A stretch of 64,000 nucleotides of DNA from Curtobacterium sp. 9128 (GTDB lineage Bacteria; Actinomycetota; Actinomycetes; Actinomycetales; Microbacteriaceae). The notes below the pieces were generated by a model. The model was not told the DNA's origin, made no database searches, and worked only from the letters and a program-made list of their open reading frames with translations. Position 1 is the first letter of the stretch. Each line of letters starts with the position of its first letter. Of the stretch, positions 52,307-61,693 are shown one piece after another. The position numbers were made by a program, and so were the translations under genes. The stretch is from positions 249,451-313,450 of the forward strand of contig NZ_VEAF01000004.1 of assembly GCF_007673775.1 (NCBI RefSeq), written 5' to 3'.

Positions 52307-53527
52307 ATGCCTGAAGCCACGCTCTCGCCCGCTGTCCACGGACAGGACGCCTCCGACGGACCCACTCAGGTGGTCCACACGACCCGGCGGGCCCGCATCG
52401 AAGCGGAGCGTGCGGCAGCGAAGCAGGAGCACCGCCGCGCCGAGCCGGAGCGGGCTCCGTCTCCCGTGGCCGCGGTCCCGACGGCGGCGACCGCTGCCGG
52501 GTCGCCGGTGACGCCCCCGGCGCCGTCCTCGCCCGCGATGCCGGTTTCCGCCGTCGACCCCGTCACGCCGCCGGCACCGTCCTCGCCGGTCGTCGCGCCG
52601 GCTGCTGTCCAGGCGGCGACCGCGGCTCCGGCTGCTGGCCAGGGGGCGACCACGGCTCCGGCTGCGGCTCCCGCTGTCGACTCGACTCGTCCGGCTCGAC
52701 GGGTGTCCGGCCAGGTTCCGTCCGTCCGACGGCGCCCCGCCGCCCCGGCGGCCGGCCAGCGGGTCGACCGCGCCACGCGACACCTCGGCGCCGGTCGCAC
52801 CGCTGCTCCGTCGACACGTTCCGGACGCACCGGTGCGTCCTTCCGCACGAACGCCTCCCGCGTGACGGCGGTCGGGGCACTGCTGTTCGCCGCCGGCCTG
52901 GTCGTTTCCACCTCGCTCCCGGCGCAGGCGCTCTACACGCCGGAGCCCGGTTCGACGACGGTGCAGGCGGTCGGCAGCGGCGACACGCAGTCCGTCCGGG
53001 TCGGTGACGCAGCGGCCGTGCCGACCGACCGGGACGCGTACACGGTGTCCGATGCCACGCAGTACAAGAACCTCGACTCGTCGAGCTTCACGAACGACCC
53101 GAAGGGCACCATCCAGTGGCCGTTCCTGACGGGCGTGCCGATCACCTCCGGGTTCGGCGGCCGACAGGTCGAGGGCTGCTCGTTCTGCTCGACGAACCAC
53201 CAGGGTGTCGACTTCGCACCGGGGGCCGGGACGCCCATCCGGGTCATCGCCGCCGGTACCGTCATCAAGGTGCAACCGCACGACGGTGGGTTCGGCAACG
53301 ACGTGTGGGTCGAGCACGACGTCGACGGCAAGCAGTTCACGAGCGTGTACGGCCACATGATGGACAACTCGTTCAAGGTCGTGAAGGGGCAGCAGGTCGC
53401 GGTGGGGGACGAGCTCGGGCTGGTCGGCTCCACGGGCAACTCGACCGGTCCGCACCTGCACCTCGAGGTCCACGTCGACGGTGTCCCGGTGGACCCGCTG
53501 GCGTGGCTCAAGGCCAACGCGAACTAG
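52307..53527 (+). CDS. Secreted/anchored M23 metallopeptidase
   Basis: 406 aa cell-wall endopeptidase. Cytoplasmic N-terminus (1-183) is Ala/Pro-rich with repeats of PPAPSSP and QAATAAPA type; one membrane or signal helix at about 184-208 (VGALLFAAGLVVSTSLPAQA); C-terminal LytM/M23 domain with Zn ligands His298 and Asp302 (NHQGVDF) and His383-Leu-His385 (HLHLEV). All catalytic residues present, so probably active. A CSFC pair precedes the first ligand. Likely MtrA-regulated (see 52238). ATG chosen over the longer frame. Confidence 0.92.
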   Translation: MPEATLSPAVHGQDASDGPTQVVHTTRRARIEAERAAAKQEHRRAEPERAPSPVAAVPTAATAAGSPVTPPAPSSPAMPVSAVDPVTPPAPSSPVVAPAAVQAATAAPAAGQGATTAPAAAPAVDSTRPARRVSGQVPSVRRRPAAPAAGQRVDRATRHLGAGRTAAPSTRSGRTGASFRTNASRVTAVGALLFAAGLVVSTSLPAQALYTPEPGSTTVQAVGSGDTQSVRVGDAAAVPTDRDAYTVSDATQYKNLDSSSFTNDPKGTIQWPFLTGVPITSGFGGRQVEGCSFCSTNHQGVDFAPGAGTPIRVIAAGTVIKVQPHDGGFGNDVWVEHDVDGKQFTSVYGHMMDNSFKVVKGQQVAVGDELGLVGSTGNSTGPHLHLEVHVDGVPVDPLAWLKANAN

Positions 53528-53617
53528 GCCCTCTGCGGCGGCACGCCCGGGCGACACGGCCGGTTCGGGGCCCTCTCCGGGTTCTGCTATCCTCGTGTGG
53601 TGCCGCTCGCGGTACAC

Positions 53618-53689
<72 letters not shown>

Positions 53690-53721
53690 CCGACCCGGCG
53701 AGAAACCAGCGCCGGATCTGT

Positions 53722-53795
53722 GGCGGGGTAGCTCAGTTGGTTAGAGCACACGACTCATAATCGTGGGGTCGCGGGTTCAAGTCCCGCCCTCGCTA
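53722..53795 (+). tRNA. tRNA-Met (CAT), elongator type
   Basis: 74 nt, anticodon CAT at 53756-53758 in loop CTCATAA, T-loop GGTTCAAGTCC. Acceptor pairs G1-T72 and G5-T68 are wobbles; there is no C1-A72 mismatch, so it is not the initiator. tRNA-Ile(CAT) is not formally excluded. 32 nt after tRNA-Thr, same transcript. Confidence 0.93.
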
Positions 53796-53800
53796 CCGCA

Positions 53801-53822
53801 AGCCCGGCGTCCGCGCCGGGCT
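53801..53822 (+). terminator. Terminator after the tRNA-Thr/Met pair
   Basis: 9-bp stem AGCCCGGCG/CGCCGGGCT with loop TCCG, followed by TTCGTCGTT. Confidence 0.8.
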
Positions 53823-53929
53823 TTCGTCGTTCCCGGGCCTGCCGGTGTCGGTGCCGCCGCCCTCACGAGCCCTGGTCGCCGGATCCGGTGCCGTTCGCCC
53901 GGGCCGCGGACGTGGTGCCGTTCGTCGCC

Positions 53930-54075
53930 GCACAACCGGATGCGCGCCGCGCCACGCCGATCGCCAGCGTTCCGTGCTCCCGGTTGTGCGAACGACGCCG
54001 CCAGCGCCGCCCGCGGCGCACCGTGCGCCGCCCGCGGCGCCGAGCACCGCCCGCGCGCCGAGCACCGCCCGCGAA
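53930..54075. repeat. Short repeats in the gap between tRNA-Met and a convergent gene
   Basis: The 301-nt gap 53796-54096 contains an inverted repeat GCACAACCGG (53930-53939) with CCGGTTGTGC (53980-53989), a GCACCGTGC core near 54018, and two adjacent 18-bp units of GCCGAGCACCGCCCGCG (about 54037-54073). No gene supported. Confidence 0.55.
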
Positions 54076-54096
54076 GAGCACCTCTGACCGCCCCCG

Positions 54097-54486
54097 CTAC
54101 GCCCGCGTCCGGCCGGCGTTCCCCTGCAGCAGCCCCGCCGACCGCAGCGTCCGCTCGAGCAGCCCGGTGACGTGCTCCCACCGCTGCCGCCGCCGCGCCG
54201 CACCGATCGAGCCCCCGGCGACGGCGGGCCCCTCGCCCGCAGACCGGAGCGTCAGCAGCGAACGGCCGCCGGCGGTCGACACGACGACCTCGTAGCGTCG
54301 GTACTCCCGGGACGGGTGCACGAGCGCGCCGAGCAGCACCGTCCACAGCCGACTGCCGGAGCTCGCCGTGATGGTCCCCGGGACGGCCTCGACGTGGTGC
54401 CCTGCTGATCGCAGCGCGGTCGCCGCGAGCTCCATCGCCGTGGACCGGTCAGCGGTGTGCACGGCGAACTCGATGCTCGTCTCCAT
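54097..54486 (-). CDS. Hypothetical protein
   Basis: 129 aa, soluble, N-terminus METSIEFAVHTADRSTAMELAATALRS looks like an alpha/beta fold, C-terminal half is basic (ARRRQRWEHVTGLL). AGGGGGGA precedes the ATG at good spacing and codon use fits the genome. No family recognised. Divergent from hadA. Confidence 0.65.
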   Translation of the reverse strand: METSIEFAVHTADRSTAMELAATALRSAGHHVEAVPGTITASSGSRLWTVLLGALVHPSREYRRYEVVVSTAGGRSLLTLRSAGEGPAVAGGSIGAARRRQRWEHVTGLLERTLRSAGLLQGNAGRTRA

Positions 54487-54594
54487 GCGGTCCCCCCTCG
54501 CTCGAACGGATACCCCCCGGTATCTGCTGTCAGCATAGCCGATGCTTCCTCATGCACCACCGGGCATCGAACAGCGCTCGGTAGACTGCGCGTC

Positions 54595-55044
54595 GTGTCA
54601 GTGAACCCCGATCTCGTCGGCAGGAGCTTCCCGCCGGCCCCGAAGTACCTGGTCGGCCGTGAGAAGGTGCGCGAGTTCGCCCGCGCCACGTTCGCGACCA
54701 ACCCGATCCACCACGACGTCGACGCCGCGCGCGCGGCCGGGTACGACGACGTCGTCGCACCGCCGACCTTCGCGGTCGTCGTGCAGGAGGCCACGCTCGC
54801 GCAGCTCCTGGCCGCGCCCGACGCCGGGATCGACTTCTCGCGCGTGGTGCACGGCGAACAGCGGTTCACGCACGAGCGCCCGATCGTCGCCGGGGACGAG
54901 CTCACCGCGACGCTGACCGTCACGAGTGTGAAGACCCTCGGCGGCAACGCCATGGTCACCGCCGAGAGCACGATGACCGACGCAGCGGGGGAGCACGTCG
55001 TCACGGCGACGTCGACCCTCGTGGTCCGAGGGGACGACGCATGA
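54595..55044 (+). CDS. MaoC-like dehydratase N-terminal protein (HadA-like, FAS1_DH)
   Basis: 149 aa hot-dog fold subunit (VNPDLVGRSFPPAPKYLVGREKVREFARAT; TNPIHHDVDAARAAGYDDVVAPPTFA). Resembles HadA of mycobacteria, which pairs with HadB as a (3R)-hydroxyacyl dehydratase. GTG 54595 is 7 nt after TAGACT (54582-54587), leaderless. Coupled to the next gene by ATGA. Role in an organism without mycolic acids is unclear. Confidence 0.87.
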   Translation: MSVNPDLVGRSFPPAPKYLVGREKVREFARATFATNPIHHDVDAARAAGYDDVVAPPTFAVVVQEATLAQLLAAPDAGIDFSRVVHGEQRFTHERPIVAGDELTATLTVTSVKTLGGNAMVTAESTMTDAAGEHVVTATSTLVVRGDDA

Positions 55045-55463
55045 CCACCGCAGCCACCGAGACGCCCGTCGGCACCGTCGTGGCCGAGCGCGAGGTGCAC
55101 CTCACCCGCGACTCGCTCGTCCGCTACGCCGGTGCCTCCGGCGACTTCAACCCGATCCACTACCGCGACGACGTCGCCGCGTCCGTCGGGCTCCCCGGCG
55201 TGCTCGCGCACGGCATGCTCACGATGGGCCTCGCCGTCCAGCCGGTCTCGGAGTGGCTCGGCGACCGCGGCTGGGTCGCCTCGTACGGCGTCCGCTTCAC
55301 GCGCCCCGTCGTCGTCGACCCGGAGCAGGGCGCGACCGTCGGCGTCGTCGCGAAGGTCGGGACCGTCGACGACCAGGGTCGTCCGCAGCGCATCGACCTC
55401 ACCGTGACGGCAGCCGGGCAGACCGTGCTCGGCAAGGCGCAGGTCACGGTGGTGTTCCGCTGA
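55041..55463 (+). CDS. MaoC family dehydratase (HadB-like)
   Basis: 140 aa. Contains the hydratase 2 motif YAGASGDFNPIHYRDDVAASVGLPGVLAHGMLTMG with catalytic Asp and His. Expected to be the active subunit partnering the HadA-like protein. Stop is 2 nt before the murB start, and this had-mur order is shared across actinobacteria. Confidence 0.9.
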   Translation: MTTAATETPVGTVVAEREVHLTRDSLVRYAGASGDFNPIHYRDDVAASVGLPGVLAHGMLTMGLAVQPVSEWLGDRGWVASYGVRFTRPVVVDPEQGATVGVVAKVGTVDDQGRPQRIDLTVTAAGQTVLGKAQVTVVFR

Positions 55464-55465
55464 CC

Positions 55466-56494
55466 GTGTCGACGCCGGTGCTGGCCGACCTCACCACGCT
55501 CCGCGTCGGTGGGCCCGCCGCCCGGCTGCTGGTCGCGGACACGACCGAGGACCTCGTCGCGTACGTCCAGGACGCCTGGGCGGACGACGACTGGCTCGTC
55601 GTCGGCGGCGGCAGCAACCTGCTGGTCGCCGACGCCGGGTTCGACGGCACCGTCGTCGTGGTGCGCACCCGAGGCGTCGAGCACGACGTCACCGCGGACG
55701 GCGTCACCGTCCGCGTCGCGGCCGGTGAGCCGTGGGACGCGTTCGTCGCCACGACCGTCGAGCACGGCTGGACCGGCCTGGAGGCCCTCAGCGGCATCCC
55801 GGGCACCGTCGGCGCGTCCCCCGTGCAGAACATCGGGGCGTACGGGGTCGAACTGTCCGACGTGCTCACCCGCGCCGAGTTCCTCGATGCGGCCACGGGG
55901 GAGCGCGCCTGGCTCGACGCGGCCGAGCTGGCGCTCGGCTACCGCACGTCCACGCTGAAGCACGGGCGCCGTGGCGTGGTGCTCACCGTCGAGTTCGCCC
56001 TCGGGACCGACACCGACGGCGGTGTGCCGGTCCGGTACCCGCAGCTCGCCGGGTCGCTCGGGGTCGAGCTCGGGGCCCGCGTCGCCCCGTCGACGATCCG
56101 GTCCGCCGTGCTGGGGCTGCGCGCGGGCAAGGGCATGGTCCTCGACGCCGACGACCGGGACACCTGGAGCGCCGGGTCGTTCTTCACGAACCCGATCGTG
56201 TCGCGGGAGTTCGCGGACACCCTGCCCATCGACGCGCCGCGCTGGCCGGCCGGCGACGAGGTCAAGCTCAGTGCCGCCTGGCTCATCGAGCACGCCGGCG
56301 TGCACCGCGGGTACGCACTCGCCGGGTCGCACGCGGCGATCTCGTCGAAGCACACCCTCGCGCTGACGAACCGTGGTGACGCCTCCGCCGCCGAGGTGGC
56401 GGAGCTCGCGCGGTACGTCCAGCTGACCGTCCTCAACCGGTTCGGGGTCGCGCTCGTGCCGGAACCCGTCGTGGTCGGCGACCTGCTCGCCTGA
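55466..56494 (+). CDS. murB: UDP-N-acetylmuramate dehydrogenase
   Basis: FAD enzyme reducing enolpyruvyl-UDP-GlcNAc for peptidoglycan. 342 aa. FAD site VVGGGSNLLVADAGFDG, GLEALSGIPGTVGASPVQNIGAYG, catalytic Ser in SAGSFFTNPIV, and late SSKHTLALTNRGDA. GTG 55466 starts right after the hadB-like stop and gives the usual N-terminus. Confidence 0.95.
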   Translation: MSTPVLADLTTLRVGGPAARLLVADTTEDLVAYVQDAWADDDWLVVGGGSNLLVADAGFDGTVVVVRTRGVEHDVTADGVTVRVAAGEPWDAFVATTVEHGWTGLEALSGIPGTVGASPVQNIGAYGVELSDVLTRAEFLDAATGERAWLDAAELALGYRTSTLKHGRRGVVLTVEFALGTDTDGGVPVRYPQLAGSLGVELGARVAPSTIRSAVLGLRAGKGMVLDADDRDTWSAGSFFTNPIVSREFADTLPIDAPRWPAGDEVKLSAAWLIEHAGVHRGYALAGSHAAISSKHTLALTNRGDASAAEVAELARYVQLTVLNRFGVALVPEPVVVGDLLA

Positions 56495-56549
56495 GGCGAG
56501 CAGAGCCTCCCGTCCGCGTCGTGCGGGTCCCGCCGGGCCGCACCCCCGG

Positions 56550-56589
56550 AACGACGACGCGCCCCGTCGGAGCGGGGCGCGTCGTCGTT
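56550..56589. terminator. Bidirectional hairpin between murB and aspC
   Basis: Perfect 17-bp stem (56550-56566 with 56573-56589), 6-nt loop, between convergent genes. Confidence 0.8.
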
Positions 56590-56603
56590 GCCGGGGTGCG
56601 GGG

Positions 56604-57836
56604 TCAGCTGAAGAGCTCGGCCAGGCGCCGCACGCCCTCGGCGATGTCGTCGTCACCGAGGGCGTACGACAGTCGCAGGTAGCCGGAGGGTCCGAAGGCC
56701 TCGCCGGGGACGACGGCGACCTCGGCGTGCTCGAGGATCAGGTCCGCGAGCTCGAGCGTCGTCGTCGGGGTCGAACCGGCCCATTCGCGCCCGAGCAGCG
56801 CCGTGACGTCGGGGTAGACGTAGAACGCGCCCTGCGGCGTTGGCGTGACGAAGCCGGGGATCGCGTTGAGCCCTGCCACGATGGCCTGCCGACGGCGGTC
56901 GAAGGCCTCGCGCATCGCCGTGACCGGTTCCTGCGGGCCGTTCAGGGCCGCGATGGCCGCGCGCTGCGACACGTTCGACACGTTCGACGACAGGTGCGAC
57001 TGCAGGTTGGACGCGGCCTTGACGGCGTCGGCCGGGCCGATGGACCACCCGACGCGCCAGCCGGTCATCGCGTAGGTCTTGGCGACGCCGTTCACGAGGA
57101 TGGTGGTGTCCGCGAGGGCCGGGACCGCCTCGAGCACGCCCGTGAAGCTGATGCCGTCGTAGACGAGGTCCTGGTAGATCTCGTCGCTGATCACCCAGAT
57201 GCCGTGCTCGAGCGCCCACTCGCCGATGGCGCGGGTCTGCTCAGCGGAGTACACGGCGCCGGTCGGGTTCGAGGGGGAGCAGAACAGCAGCGCCTTCGTC
57301 TTCGGCGTGCGCGCTGCCTCGAGCTGCTCGACCGTGACGAGGTACCCCTGGTCGCTGCCGGCGAAGACCTCGACCGGGACACCACCCGCGAGCCGGATGG
57401 CCTCGGGGTACGTCGTCCAGTACGGCGCGGGGAGCAGGACCTCGTCCCCGGCGTCGACGATCGTCTGGAACGCCTGGTAGACGGCCTGCTTGCCGCCGTT
57501 CGTGACGATGACCTGCGACGGCTCGACGGCGATGCCGGACTCGCGGGCGGTCTTCGCGGCGATCGCCTGCTTGAGCTCGGGCAGCCCGGTCGCCGGGGTG
57601 TACCGGTGGTTCGCCGGGTCCTGGGCGGCGGCGACGGCGGCCTCGACCACGTGCGCGGGCGTCGCGAAGTCGGGTTCGCCGGCGGCGAAGGAGATCACCG
57701 GTCGTCCAGCGGCCTTCAGCGCCTTGGCCTTCGCATCGACCTTGAGCGTGGCGGACTCGGCGATCGCGGCGATGCGGGACGCGATGCGCGGACGCTGGTT
57801 GGCGGTGGACTCGGGGCCGTTGGCTGCGGTGCTCAC
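56604..57836 (-). CDS. Pyridoxal phosphate-dependent aminotransferase (aspartate type I)
   Basis: 410 aa class I/Ib aminotransferase, probably aspartate/2-oxoglutarate. PLP lysine Lys253 in [27 protein letters not shown] and the final Arg in [10 protein letters not shown]. Start GTG 57836, 5 nt after TAGGCT (57847-57842), leaderless. Next to tRNA-Trp and secE, its usual place in actinobacteria. Confidence 0.93.
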   Translation of the reverse strand: MSTAANGPESTANQRPRIASRIAAIAESATLKVDAKAKALKAAGRPVISFAAGEPDFATPAHVVEAAVAAAQDPANHRYTPATGLPELKQAIAAKTARESGIAVEPSQVIVTNGGKQAVYQAFQTIVDAGDEVLLPAPYWTTYPEAIRLAGGVPVEVFAGSDQGYLVTVEQLEAARTPKTKALLFCSPSNPTGAVYSAEQTRAIGEWALEHGIWVISDEIYQDLVYDGISFTGVLEAVPALADTTILVNGVAKTYAMTGWRVGWSIGPADAVKAASNLQSHLSSNVSNVSQRAAIAALNGPQEPVTAMREAFDRRRQAIVAGLNAIPGFVTPTPQGAFYVYPDVTALLGREWAGSTPTTTLELADLILEHAEVAVVPGEAFGPSGYLRLSYALGDDDIAEGVRRLAELFS

Positions 57837-57975
57837 CCGCCCAGCCTATCGGCGCGGCACGCCGGAGCATCCGTCAAGTGGACACCGTGTGACGCACTCC
57901 CGTACACTCGTCTGCGGCGGTCACGGCCTGCATGATGGCGGACGTGGTCACCCGGGAGTCGGGATCGGCTCCCGA

Positions 57976-58048
57976 AGGGCGGTGGCTCAATTGGTAGAGC
58001 AGCGGTCTCCAAAACCGCAGGTTGCAGGTTCGAGTCCTGTCCGCCCTG
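57976..58048 (+). tRNA. tRNA-Trp (CCA)
   Basis: 73 nt, acceptor AGGGCGG/CCGCCCT, anticodon CCA at 58009-58011, T-loop GGTTCGAGTCC. CCA tail not encoded in full (GCA). TACACT at 57903-57908 is a likely -10 with TGGACA upstream. secE follows by 21 nt. Confidence 0.97.
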
Positions 58049-58069
58049 CACCTCTGGAAGGGTACGAAG

Positions 58070-58348
58070 TTGGCGAGCAAAGACGTGGAAGCGACGGCGG
58101 ACGACGTCGTCGCCAAGGCGAAGCAGGACCGGGCTGGACGCCGCGGCCCGATCGCGGCGATCGCCCTGTTCATCCGCCAGGTCATCGGTGAGCTCCGCAA
58201 GGTCGTCACACCGACCCGCAAGGAGCTCTTCAGCTACACCGGTGTCGTCCTGGTCTTCGTCGTCGTGATGATGGTCCTCGTGTCGATCCTCGACTTCGTG
58301 TTCGGACTCGGTGTCGGCTACGTCTTCGGCAACGGTCCGACCGCCTGA
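58070..58348 (+). CDS. secE: Preprotein translocase subunit SecE
   Basis: 92 aa single-helix SecYEG subunit: RQVIGELRKVVTPTRKELFSYT followed by a membrane segment about 57-80. TTG 58070 is chosen since GGAAGG lies upstream; the longer frame would run into tRNA-Trp. Lies between tRNA-Trp and nusG, the conserved order. Confidence 0.93.
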   Translation: MASKDVEATADDVVAKAKQDRAGRRGPIAAIALFIRQVIGELRKVVTPTRKELFSYTGVVLVFVVVMMVLVSILDFVFGLGVGYVFGNGPTA

Positions 58349-58506
58349 TCAGGCTGTCCCCGTAGGCTCTGCACAACGGGCCGACCTCCTGGCCACCCGG
58401 CACCCCGCCCGCGCAGATCGCAGATCCCGCGGGCGGTTGCAGAACCGGACGCCCCCAGGGACCGAACGCCAACCCGATCCGCACCACCGAACGGAAAGAA
58501 CCGACA

Positions 58507-59550
58507 GTGTCTGACAACTCCCGCGACGAGATCGACCTCGCGACCGCTGCCGAGCAGTCCTCCGAGGTGGAGGAGAACCAGGAAGGCGACGTCGAGACCG
58601 GCGAGGAGCGCTCGGCGGAGTCCGCTGAAGAGCGTGCGATGGAGATCGAGGACGAGGACGACGAGTCCCTCGGCCTGAGCTCCGAGCCGGACGACGGCGC
58701 CGTCGCCGGCATCGACGAGACCCTCGAGGCGCTCCAGGAGTCGCGTGACCCCGAGGCCGACGCCGTCGTGGACGACGCGCTCGAGATCGACACCGCCGAC
58801 GAGGCCGAGGCCGCCGTCGAGGCCGTCGAGGACGAGGAAGAGTCCGAGCTCGAGGAGGAGTCGCCCGAGCAGGCCAGCGCCACGATCGCCGCCGAGGAAG
58901 GCGCCGACGCGCTCGAGGACGACGAGCCGGCCGAGGTCGACCCGTACGAGGCGTTCAAGGCCGAGCTGCGGATGAAGCCGGGCAAGTGGTACGTCATCCA
59001 CTCCTACGCGGGCTTCGAGCGTCGCGTGAAGTCGAACATCGAGAACCGCATGGTCTCGATGTCGATGGAGGACTACATCTACCAGGTCGAGGTCCCGATG
59101 GAGGACGTCGTCGAGATCAAGAACGGGCAGCGCAAGCTCGTCACGCGCGTCCGGATCCCCGGCTACGTGCTCGTCCGTCTCGACCTCAACGAGGACTCGT
59201 GGTCCGTCGTCCGGCACACCCCGGGTGTCACCGGCTTCGTCGGCAACGCGCACAACCCCACCCCGCTCCGCTTCGACGAGGCGTTCGGGATGCTGAAGTC
59301 CCTGGTCCAGGTCGCCGAGCCGGCACCGACCAAGGGCGGCAAGGGCGGCGGCCAGATGCAGGCCCAGCCGGCGGCCGAGGTCGACTTCGAGGTCGGCGAG
59401 ACGATCACCATCAAGGAGGGCTCGTTCGCGGGTCTGCCCGGGTCGATCTCGGAGATCAAGCCGGAGAGCGGCAAGCTCACCGTGCTGGTCTCGCTGTTCG
59501 AGCGTGAGACGCCGGTCGAGCTCAGCTTCGACCAGGTCACCAAGCTCTAG
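58507..59550 (+). CDS. nusG: Transcription termination/antitermination protein NusG
   Basis: 347 aa. NGN domain from about residue 156 ([22 protein letters not shown]) and KOW domain about 293-347 ([19 protein letters not shown]). The first 150 residues are a highly acidic Glu/Asp/Ala extension, as in other actinobacteria but long. GTG start. The 158-nt gap to secE contains TAGGCT at 58363-58368 and may have its own promoter. Confidence 0.95.
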   Translation: MSDNSRDEIDLATAAEQSSEVEENQEGDVETGEERSAESAEERAMEIEDEDDESLGLSSEPDDGAVAGIDETLEALQESRDPEADAVVDDALEIDTADEAEAAVEAVEDEEESELEEESPEQASATIAAEEGADALEDDEPAEVDPYEAFKAELRMKPGKWYVIHSYAGFERRVKSNIENRMVSMSMEDYIYQVEVPMEDVVEIKNGQRKLVTRVRIPGYVLVRLDLNEDSWSVVRHTPGVTGFVGNAHNPTPLRFDEAFGMLKSLVQVAEPAPTKGGKGGGQMQAQPAAEVDFEVGETITIKEGSFAGLPGSISEIKPESGKLTVLVSLFERETPVELSFDQVTKL

Positions 59551-59565
59551 CGCTCACACATCCGG

Positions 59566-59605
59566 TAGACTCATCGAGTTTGGGCCCGACACTCCGGTGT
59601 CGGGC
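59566..59605 (+). promoter_or_regulatory. rplK leader: possible -10 and hairpin
   Basis: TAGACT at 59566-59571 could be the -10 of an rplKA promoter, without a good -35. It is followed by a 9-bp stem GCCCGACAC/GTGTCGGGC with loop TCCG (59584-59605), which could be a nusG terminator or part of the rplK leader. Confidence 0.45.
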
Positions 59606-59686
59606 TCGTCACCGCGAGCCGGATCCGCCGGTTCCGCGGGAGAGTGCACGGGTCCCCGTGCGTTCGATCCCAGGAGGAAGCACAAC

Positions 59687-60118
59687 ATGGCACCGAAGAA
59701 GAAGGTCACGGGCCTGATCAAGCTGCAGATCAACGCGGGAGCCGCCAACCCGGCCCCGCCGATCGGTCCGGCGCTCGGTCAGCACGGCGTGAACATCATG
59801 GAGTTCTGCAAGGCGTACAACGCCGCGACCGAGTCGCAGCGCGGCAACGTCGTCCCGGTGGAGATCACCGTCTACGAGGACCGTTCGTTCACGTTCGTCC
59901 TCAAGACCCCGCCGGCCGCCGAGCTCATCAAGAAGGCTGCGGGTGTGCAGAAGGGGTCCTCGACCCCGCACACGGTCAAGGTCGCGAAGATCTCGATGGA
60001 CCAGGTCCGTCAGATCGCCGAGACCAAGCAGGCCGACCTGAACGCCAACGACATCGACCAGGCCGCGAAGATCATCGCCGGCACTGCTCGTTCGATGGGC
60101 ATCACGGTCGAGGCGTAG
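59687..60118 (+). CDS. rplK: 50S ribosomal protein L11
   Basis: 143 aa. N-terminal [31 protein letters not shown] and C-terminal rRNA-binding [14 protein letters not shown]...[16 protein letters not shown] precedes ATG. Followed by rplA. Confidence 0.98.
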   Translation: MAPKKKVTGLIKLQINAGAANPAPPIGPALGQHGVNIMEFCKAYNAATESQRGNVVPVEITVYEDRSFTFVLKTPPAAELIKKAAGVQKGSSTPHTVKVAKISMDQVRQIAETKQADLNANDIDQAAKIIAGTARSMGITVEA

Positions 60119-60206
60119 GCCTCACCCCACTCAGGTCCACACCCCAAACCCTTCCGTGGGAGAGCCTCGCCGGCTCGCCAACCACGTATCTCGCAAGGAG
60201 ACCACC

Positions 60207-60896
60207 ATGGCGAAGAAGTCCAAGGCCTACCAGGCCGCGGCCGCGAAGATCGAGGCCGACAAGTTCTACACCCCGACCGAGGCCGTCGCCCTGGCCAAGG
60301 AGACCGGCTCTGCGAAGACCGACTCCACGGTCGAGGTCGCGCTGAAGCTCGGCGTCGACCCCCGCAAGGCGGACCAGATGGTCCGTGGCACCGTCATCCT
60401 GCCGCACGGCACCGGCAAGACCTCCCGCGTCATCGTCTTCGCGACGGGTGCCGCGGCTGAGGCCGCCATCGCCGCCGGCGCCGACGAGGTCGGTGGCGAC
60501 GAGCTCATCGCGAAGGTGGCCGACGGCTACACCGCGTTCGACTCGGCCGTCTCGACGCCGGAGCTCATGGGCAAGGTCGGTCGTCTCGGCAAGGTGCTCG
60601 GCCCGCGTGGCCTCATGCCGAACCCGAAGACCGGCACCGTGACCCCGAACGTCGCGCAGGCCGTGAACGACATCAAGGGCGGCAAGATCGAGTTCCGCGT
60701 CGACAAGCACGCCAACGTGCACTTCGTCGTCGGCAAGGCCTCGTTCACCGCCGAGCAGCTCGACGAGAACATCTCGACCGCGCTCGAGGAGATCAACCGC
60801 CTCAAGCCGAGTGCCTCGAAGGGCCGCTACGTCATGAAGGGCGCCGTCTCGACGACCTTCGGACCGGGCATCCCGCTGGACGTCAACAGCATCTGA
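60207..60896 (+). CDS. rplA: 50S ribosomal protein L1
   Basis: 229 aa. L1 signature [56 protein letters not shown] before ATG 60207. 88 nt after rplK; L1 usually binds its own mRNA to repress the pair. Confidence 0.98.
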   Translation: MAKKSKAYQAAAAKIEADKFYTPTEAVALAKETGSAKTDSTVEVALKLGVDPRKADQMVRGTVILPHGTGKTSRVIVFATGAAAEAAIAAGADEVGGDELIAKVADGYTAFDSAVSTPELMGKVGRLGKVLGPRGLMPNPKTGTVTPNVAQAVNDIKGGKIEFRVDKHANVHFVVGKASFTAEQLDENISTALEEINRLKPSASKGRYVMKGAVSTTFGPGIPLDVNSI

Positions 60897-60910
60897 GTCC
60901 GACTCGCTCG

Positions 60911-60942
60911 AAGGCCCCGAACCGGTACCGGTTCGGGGCCTT
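60911..60942 (+). terminator. Perfect 32-bp terminator palindrome after rplA
   Basis: 16-bp arms AAGGCCCCGAACCGGT and complement, ending in CTT; 15 nt after the rplA stop. Confidence 0.85.
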
Positions 60943-60970
60943 CCTGCGTGCCAGCCGATACCGTTGCGGT

Positions 60971-61585
60971 GTGCGCACGCTCGTCAACTCCCTCCGGCTC
61001 ATCGCCGTGATCGCGGTCGTCGCTGCGATCGTCGCCCAGTTCGTCCGGACGTCGCAGGGCCCCGGCGTCGTCTTCTGGAACTTCTTCGGCTACTTCACGA
61101 TCCAGTCGAACATCATCATCGCGGCGGCGTTCGCGCTGGCCCTGGTCGCCGCCGCACGTCGACAGCGTGAGGGGGTCGGTGCGTCGGTCTTCCGGGGGGC
61201 GGCGACGGTGTACATCGCCACGACCGGCATCGTGTACAACACGCTGCTCGTCGAGGCCGCACTCGGGAACTCGTTCACGGTGCCGTGGTCGAACGACCTG
61301 CTGCACAAGGTCATCCCCGTCTACGCCGTCCTCGACTGGCTGCTCTTCTCGGACCGCGCCCGGCTGCGGACGCGGCACGTGTGGTGGTTCCTGCTCTACC
61401 CGGCGGTCTGGCTCGTCGTGGTGCTCGTCCGCGGAGCGACCGACGGCTGGGTGCCGTACCCGTTCCTTGACCCGGGCCTCGGGTACGGGGTCGTGGCGCT
61501 GTACTGCCTCGGGGTGGCGGTCTTCATCGCCCTGATGGGGTTGCTCGTGATCGGGATGAGCCGTCTGCGGTTGATCCGGGTCTAG
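60971..61585 (+). CDS. Pr6Pr family membrane protein
   Basis: 204 aa, six hydrophobic segments; NFFGYFTIQSNII and VYNTLLVE are typical of the Pr6Pr (F420-independent, uncharacterised) family. Function unknown. GTG 60971 is 6 nt after TACCGT (60959-60964), leaderless. Convergent with the YqaJ nuclease across a tandem repeat. Confidence 0.83.
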   Translation: MRTLVNSLRLIAVIAVVAAIVAQFVRTSQGPGVVFWNFFGYFTIQSNIIIAAAFALALVAAARRQREGVGASVFRGAATVYIATTGIVYNTLLVEAALGNSFTVPWSNDLLHKVIPVYAVLDWLLFSDRARLRTRHVWWFLLYPAVWLVVVLVRGATDGWVPYPFLDPGLGYGVVALYCLGVAVFIALMGLLVIGMSRLRLIRV

Positions 61586-61692
61586 CCGGAGCCAGCCAGC
61601 CGGAGCCAGGCCGGCCGGAGCCAGGCCGGCGGGGCCAGCCGGCCGGAGCCAGGCCGGCCGGAGCCAGGCCGGCCGAAGCCGGGCCGGCCGGC
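61586..61692. repeat. 15-bp tandem repeat between convergent genes
   Basis: At least six copies of CCGGAGCCAGGCCGG or close variants (for example starting 61586, 61600, 61615, 61643, 61658, 61673), many exactly 15 bp apart. It fills the whole space from the Pr6Pr stop to the YqaJ stop and is self-complementary in part (GGCCGGCC). Confidence 0.85.
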
Positions 61693-61693
61693 G

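Noticed and set aside
53722-53795. Initiator tRNA-fMet
   Set aside because: Lacks the unpaired first acceptor position and the three G-C pairs of the initiator anticodon stem; better as elongator Met.
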